Below are positions 35,024 through 38,673 of a stretch of DNA of 38,673 bases, in pieces. The position numbers and the translations under genes are program-made. Origin of the DNA: a virus. The first letter of the stretch is position 1. Every line of letters begins with the position of its first letter. Below the pieces are notes generated by a model that was not told where the DNA came from, made no database searches, and was given only the letters and a program-made list of their open reading frames with translations. The stretch spans positions 1 to 38,673 of IMG/VR virus record IMGVR_UViG_3300033141_003634. One strand, given 5' to 3'.

Positions 35024-36425
35024 CATTTCGACCCCTGGGCGGCGTAACGGTCTGCACGTGACGCTATCCGAGCGCCAGCGCCAGGCATGGGCGGCCCTCG
35101 ACGATCCCAGCGTCGATCAGGTCCTCTACGGCGGCGCGAAGGGCGGCGGCAAATCGTTTCTGCTGTGCTGGTGGGCGTTCGCCACCGCCTGCCGCATCGC
35201 GCACGAATACGGTCTGGCTGACGATCCGCCCGCCCATCCGATCAGCGTGGGCTGGATCGGTCGCAAACGTGCGGTGCATTTCAAACAGACCACGCTGCAA
35301 ACCTGGCTGGCGGCGATCCCTGCGGCGGCGTACCAGTTGCAGAAGGGCGACCAACGGATCATCATCGGTCCGGTGGCCATCGACTACGGTGGACTGGACA
35401 CGTCCGAGGCACTTCACAAGTTCAACAGTGCCGAGTACGGATTCGTCTGCGTGGACCAGGCCGAAGAGACCACGGAGGACGATGTGAATGTTCTGCTGGC
35501 GTCCCGCCGTTTGCGGATTCGCGGGCGCCACGTGCCGGCTAAAGCGCTGTTCACCGCCAACCCCGCCCAGTGCTGGTTGAAAAGGGACTTCGTGGACGCG
35601 CCGGCACCCAACCGGCGATTTGTGCCAGCCCTGCCCGCCGACAATCCGTTTTTGCCGGCGGATTACGTATCCATCCTCCAGGACGCCTTCCGCCATCGCC
35701 CCGAATTGGCCGCAGCGTACATCCGCGGCGACTGGTCCGCCATCGACAGTCCGGCCCAGGTGATCCGCCATGCGTGGCTGGTCGCGGCCACCCAGCGCGA
35801 GATTTGGTCGCCGCACAAGCGACGGTACATGGTCTGCGATCCTGCGCGGTTCGGCGACGATGAGACGGTCATTTACTACTGCGAGGACGGCGATCCGGTG
35901 AAGCAGTGGATATACCCGCACAACGACGCGATCCAGCTTGAGAACATCCTGCACCGCCTGGCCATTGAGCAGGACGTGGCGGCGGTGGCCATCGACACCA
36001 CTGAGGGCATGGGCGCTGCGGTGGCGGATCATCTGCAGGTGGCCTCGGCGGGCAACTACGACGTTATCTACGTCAACAACGCCAGCCGCAGCAGCCAGCC
36101 GGATAGGTACGTGAACCTGCGGGCGGAGCAGTGGGATACAGCGGCGCGGCTGCTGTCTGCCGGCGAGGTGATCCTGAGCAACGAGGACCAGAAATTGTGG
36201 GACCAGCTGACCGCCGTGCAGTTTGAGTTCGTCGGGCCACGGCTGAAGATCGAACCGAAGGACCAGCTCAAGGAACGGCTTGGCTGTTCGCCGGACCGGG
36301 CGGACGCTTACGTCATGAACCTCTGGCTTATGCAGCAGATTGTGCCGGAATCCCACCGCACGCAGCACCGCAACGACGGTCGCGGCTATCTGCGGCCACG
36401 ATATGCGTCGGCGATGAGTGCATAG
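35007..36425 (+). CDS. terL: Terminase large subunit
   Basis: A 472-residue protein from GTG 35007, overlapping the small-subunit gene. The ATPase domain carries Walker A GGAKGGGKS (residues 42-50) and Walker B YGFVCVDQAEE (D150, E at 153). The C-terminal nuclease domain begins at VCDPARFGDDET (D278 as a metal ligand), continues with AVAIDTTEGMG (D330), and ends with DRADAYVMNLWL. These are the packaging motor and headful/cleavage nuclease. Its length is usual. It is most like terminases of podoviruses and siphoviruses with the GGAKGGGKS signature; I cannot tell pac from cos cleavage from sequence. Confidence 0.92.
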   Translation: MESRIDISTPGRRNGLHVTLSERQRQAWAALDDPSVDQVLYGGAKGGGKSFLLCWWAFATACRIAHEYGLADDPPAHPISVGWIGRKRAVHFKQTTLQTWLAAIPAAAYQLQKGDQRIIIGPVAIDYGGLDTSEALHKFNSAEYGFVCVDQAEETTEDDVNVLLASRRLRIRGRHVPAKALFTANPAQCWLKRDFVDAPAPNRRFVPALPADNPFLPADYVSILQDAFRHRPELAAAYIRGDWSAIDSPAQVIRHAWLVAATQREIWSPHKRRYMVCDPARFGDDETVIYYCEDGDPVKQWIYPHNDAIQLENILHRLAIEQDVAAVAIDTTEGMGAAVADHLQVASAGNYDVIYVNNASRSSQPDRYVNLRAEQWDTAARLLSAGEVILSNEDQKLWDQLTAVQFEFVGPRLKIEPKDQLKERLGCSPDRADAYVMNLWLMQQIVPESHRTQHRNDGRGYLRPRYASAMSA

Positions 36426-36434
36426 GAGATACCC

Positions 36435-36602
36435 ATGCCGAAAGGCTACGAACGAATGAGGGACAGGTTCATCGCCGGCGGGATGACCCGCAGGGCCGCG
36501 CAGCGCAAGGCGGCCAGGATTTGGAACAGCAGGCACCCCCGCAATCCCGTTGGCAGACACAAGCGGCGAACCCGCAGCACAACGAAACGGAGGCGACGAT
36601 GA
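36435..36602 (+). CDS. Small basic protein (55 aa)
   Basis: A 55-residue protein not long enough for ordinary ORF cut-offs. ATG 36435 follows AGGAGATACCC, and its stop overlaps the next start (ATGA). It contains YERMRDRFIAGGMTRRAAQRK then ARIWNSRHP, a pattern resembling small phage proteins with D/E-R/K-F-I-A-x-G-x3-x2-AQ-x-KAA-R-I-x-N. About one third of residues are Arg/Lys and it ends in four Arg. This suggests a helical DNA- or RNA-binding protein, perhaps packaged or assisting the terminase, but its role is unknown. Confidence 0.65.
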   Translation: MPKGYERMRDRFIAGGMTRRAAQRKAARIWNSRHPRNPVGRHKRRTRSTTKRRRR

Positions 36603-36778
36603 GCAAGAGTAAAAAGACGGACAGAGCGGCGGCTGTTGATGAGGCCTTCGAGCGTGCCGGCGTGGCCGCGAGCGTGAAGATCGACACCAACCGCCGGGCA
36701 CCCGACAGGCAGCTTCCGTGGGACATCGCCAAGTACCGCGATTACTGGTACGGCCAGCACAGGCGACGGAGACGATGA
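36599..36778 (+). CDS. Small charged protein (59 aa)
   Basis: A 59-residue protein, ATG 36599, overlapping the previous gene by 4 bp. The first half is acidic and Ala-rich (AAVDEAFERAGVAASVKI), the second basic and aromatic (LPWDIAKYRDYWYGQHRR) ending in five Arg. The WDIAKYRDYWYGQ block is distinctive but I cannot assign it. It lies in a row of three tiny genes between terminase and portal, all probably translated from one message. Confidence 0.6.
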   Translation: MSKSKKTDRAAAVDEAFERAGVAASVKIDTNRRAPDRQLPWDIAKYRDYWYGQHRRRRR

Positions 36779-36779
36779 C

Positions 36780-36968
36780 ATGGCTAAGCGCATGAAACCC
36801 AAAGGCGCGAGGGGACGCGCGGCGGTCAAGAGACTCGGACGTAGGTACAAAACGGGCGGGTTCGCCCGCATCGCCCGCAAGGCGGCCAGACGTTACGGCA
36901 GTGCGGCGGCTGGCAAGCGGGTAGCGGCCAGCGTGTACTGGAAGATGGTTCGCAAGCGACGGAAATGA
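36780..36968 (+). CDS. Small highly basic protein (62 aa)
   Basis: A 62-residue protein starting one base after the previous stop; its stop overlaps the portal start (ATGA). Nearly 40 percent of residues are Arg/Lys, with Gly/Ala spacing (KPKGARGRAAVKRLGRRYKT, RIARKAARRYGSAAAGKR). Such composition is seen in DNA-condensing or nucleic-acid-binding proteins. In a packaging operon it could help compact DNA or bind RNA. No family is recognised. Confidence 0.6.
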   Translation: MAKRMKPKGARGRAAVKRLGRRYKTGGFARIARKAARRYGSAAAGKRVAASVYWKMVRKRRK

Positions 36969-38673
36969 GCATGGCCAAGCGCAGCGAGACAAAGATCGCC
37001 GAGATGATGACCCAGTTCTACCAGGACGGGCTGGACCACAACCGCAAGTGGCTCGAGCGCGCGCGAGAGAACCTTCGCATGGTCGTAGGGAACCAATGGG
37101 CAAGCGAGGATTTGTCCGTGTTGGATTCGCAAGGTCGCCCTCACCTGACGATCAACAGGATACTGCCCATCGTCATGGCACTGTCGGGCACCCAGCGGCA
37201 GAACCGTGAGGACCTGGTGGTCTTCGCGCGGCGAGGCGGAGGCGAGGACGAAGCCGCGGTATTGACCGAGCTTGCCAAGCACGCCGCCGACGTATCGCGT
37301 GCCGACTGGCAGCTGTCGTTCATGTTCACCGACGGGCTTGTCACCGGCAAGGGCTGGGTGGCCTTGGACATCGACTACCAGAACGATCCCTTGAACGGCG
37401 ACCTGCTGATCGAGAAGGTAAGCCCCTTTGAGATACTGGAGGACCGTGAGACCGCCGACTACGATTTGGATCGACGCTGCAGGTTCATAATCCGCACCTA
37501 CCTGCGCGACCGCGAGGAGCTTGAGCTTCTTTACCCCAAGCGCAAGCGCGACCTGGAGGTTGAGCAGTTCCGTTCCTACGTACCGGAGAATGAGGCCGAT
37601 CCCCTTCGCGGCGACGAGGGCGATACGTACCGCCTCACGGAGGGCCGGATCGAGGACGAACCACGCCTGAAGCGCCGCAAAATGCTGGTACGCGAGACGT
37701 GGTGGAAGGACTGGCGGCGCGTGACCTTCCTGGTCGATGCGGCCACGCTTGAAGTGCGGCGGGTCCAACCGGACAAAATGGAGCTGGCCAAGGCACTGCG
37801 GCTGCGCGATCCGCAGCGCTGGCGGATCGTGGAGCGCGTCGCTCCGGTGCTGATGCAGACCGTGACCACCGGCGACGTAGTGCTGGAGCACGTCGAGGAC
37901 CCGTTCCACGGATGCATGCGGTACCCGTTCACGCGGTTCACCCCCTACCTGTTCGACGACAATCTGTTCGGCGTGGTGGACAACCTGATCGACCCGCAGA
38001 TCGAGACCAACAAGCGGCGTTCGCAGACGTTGCACCTCATTAACACCTCGGCCAACAGCGGATTCATCGGGGACCGCGATGCACTGACCGCCGCTGAGTG
38101 GGACGACCTGGCCGACTTCGGCTCAGCGCCGGGGCAGGTCATTCGCGTCAAGCCGGGCAGCCGACTGGAGCGGCTCCAGCCGATACCGATCCACCAGGGC
38201 CTGTTGGAGTTGGAGCAGATCGCCGGCGACGACATGAAGCAGATTTCGGGCGTCAACGCGGACTTATTGGGGCTGGACAAGACCCGCGCCGAGTCCGGGC
38301 GGGCGATGATGCTGCGGCACCGGCAGGGGCTAGTCGTAAACGAACCGATCTTCGACAATCTCCGGTACTCGATGGTCAACTTCTACACCACGCTGGTTGA
38401 CCTGATCCGGCAGGGCAGCGCCAACGAGCGCAGTTTCCTGTACAGCGACGAGGAGATTGCGGCGATTATCAGCGAGCGGCATCTGGACGTGGATTTGGCG
38501 AAACTGCGGTCGTTCGCGTTCGGGCGGTACGGCGTGAAGATCACGCAGAGCGATTCGCACCCGCTGGTGAAGATGATGAAGTTTGAAGCCCTGGCTGAAC
38601 TGGCGCGGGCGGGCGTGCCGATCAACCCGCGATTCCTGATCGAGGCGTCCGGCGTGCCCAACAGCGAGGAGAT
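36965..38673 (+). CDS. Portal protein, P22-like (continues at window start)
   Basis: The gene begins at ATG 36965 (ATGA overlap with the previous gene; ATG 36971 is an alternative) and runs off the window end, continuing at base 1 to 181 for 591 residues in all. The N-terminal motif KWLERARENLRMVVGNQWAS and HLTINRILPIVMALSGTQRQ are typical of P22-type portals. Later motifs include GKGWVALDID, YPFTRFTPYLFDDN, FGVVDNLIDPQIETNKRRSQ and QISGVNADLLGL, also seen in that family. Twelve copies would form the ring through which DNA enters and leaves. The gene sits after the terminase and three tiny genes, the usual order apart from those insertions. Confidence 0.9.
   Translation, partial: MSMAKRSETKIAEMMTQFYQDGLDHNRKWLERARENLRMVVGNQWASEDLSVLDSQGRPHLTINRILPIVMALSGTQRQNREDLVVFARRGGGEDEAAVLTELAKHAADVSRADWQLSFMFTDGLVTGKGWVALDIDYQNDPLNGDLLIEKVSPFEILEDRETADYDLDRRCRFIIRTYLRDREELELLYPKRKRDLEVEQFRSYVPENEADPLRGDEGDTYRLTEGRIEDEPRLKRRKMLVRETWWKDWRRVTFLVDAATLEVRRVQPDKMELAKALRLRDPQRWRIVERVAPVLMQTVTTGDVVLEHVEDPFHGCMRYPFTRFTPYLFDDNLFGVVDNLIDPQIETNKRRSQTLHLINTSANSGFIGDRDALTAAEWDDLADFGSAPGQVIRVKPGSRLERLQPIPIHQGLLELEQIAGDDMKQISGVNADLLGLDKTRAESGRAMMLRHRQGLVVNEPIFDNLRYSMVNFYTTLVDLIRQGSANERSFLYSDEEIAAIISERHLDVDLAKLRSFAFGRYGVKITQSDSHPLVKMMKFEALAELARAGVPINPRFLIEASGVPNSEE
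38560..38673. repeat. 114-bp terminal direct repeat, right copy
   Basis: Identical to bases 1-114 with the portal frame intact, so the window ends overlap. One copy must be dropped when the circle is closed (38,559 bp). Confidence 0.9.

Noticed and set aside
35064-37103. A 679-codon open frame on the reverse strand
   Set aside because: It lies antisense to the large terminase and small basic genes, has an irregular Arg/Pro/Val/Gly composition, and shows no family motif. Long antisense frames are frequent at this GC content.

Overview
The window is one complete genome of a temperate tailed phage, linearised at an arbitrary point inside the portal gene. Its first 114 bases recur exactly as its last 114, and the portal reading frame runs through the join, so the molecule closes to a circle (or a circularly permuted genome) of about 38,559 bp. 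A terminase, a P22-type portal, an N4 gp56-type capsid protein, a T7/P22-like tail-hub protein and a set of very large internal virion proteins, with no tape measure, tail tube or sheath, indicate a short-tailed (podovirus-like) virion. The DNA is GC-rich with good Shine-Dalgarno sites and many ATGA stop/start overlaps. Lipoproteins and a spanin-like protein point to a diderm (Gram-negative-type) host. The attP carries the 3' half of a bacterial tRNA-Leu(UAG) gene. A small palindrome found twice reminds me of repeats common in planctomycete-like metagenomic genomes, but that host assignment is only a guess.

Layout. (a) 34.2-38.7 kb and 1-12.6 kb, + strand: packaging and virion genes: small and large terminase, three tiny basic proteins, portal, scaffold, major capsid, a capsid-associated protein, a connector with a chitin-binding-like insert, a fibre-like protein, the tail hub, and a surface module made of a Cys-rich protein with 14 PTPYS repeats, a GT2 glycosyltransferase and a small zinc-ribbon protein. 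Internal proteins and a NodB-type polysaccharide deacetylase follow. (b) 12.6-19.1 kb: one 2,152-residue polyvalent protein with a ParB/DdrB-like domain, a zincin HEIGH motif and a C-terminal large polyvalent-protein domain, probably ejected with the DNA. (c) 19.1-21.1 kb: a membrane protein, an appendage protein, and a lipoprotein plus u-spanin-like pair (lysis). (d) 21.1-23.4 kb: a reverse-strand lipoprotein/membrane-protein cassette, an HTH regulator, the integrase and attP. (e) 23.5-32.7 kb, + strand: early genes: RecE-like nuclease, probable annealing protein, SMC/RecF-like ATPase, several small unknowns, a C5 cytosine methyltransferase, a Gp37/Gp68 protein, an unknown 351-residue protein, a DUF1376-type replication protein with internal iterons, and RusA. 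(f) 32.7-34.2 kb, reverse strand: a three-gene operon and a CI-like repressor, each with a near-consensus promoter, followed by a repeat-rich control region and a promoter reading into the terminase genes.

How the genes fit together. The integrase and repressor maintain lysogeny. The nuclease, annealing protein, ATPase and RusA make a recombination set, and the iteron-bearing initiator probably starts replication. The most unusual part is the virion-surface module: a mucin-like Ser/Thr/Pro repeat protein translationally coupled to a glycosyltransferase and zinc-ribbon protein, next to a connector with a carbohydrate-binding motif and a polysaccharide deacetylase. I read this as a candidate self-glycosylating or glycan-binding virion system. 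No endolysin is recognisable.
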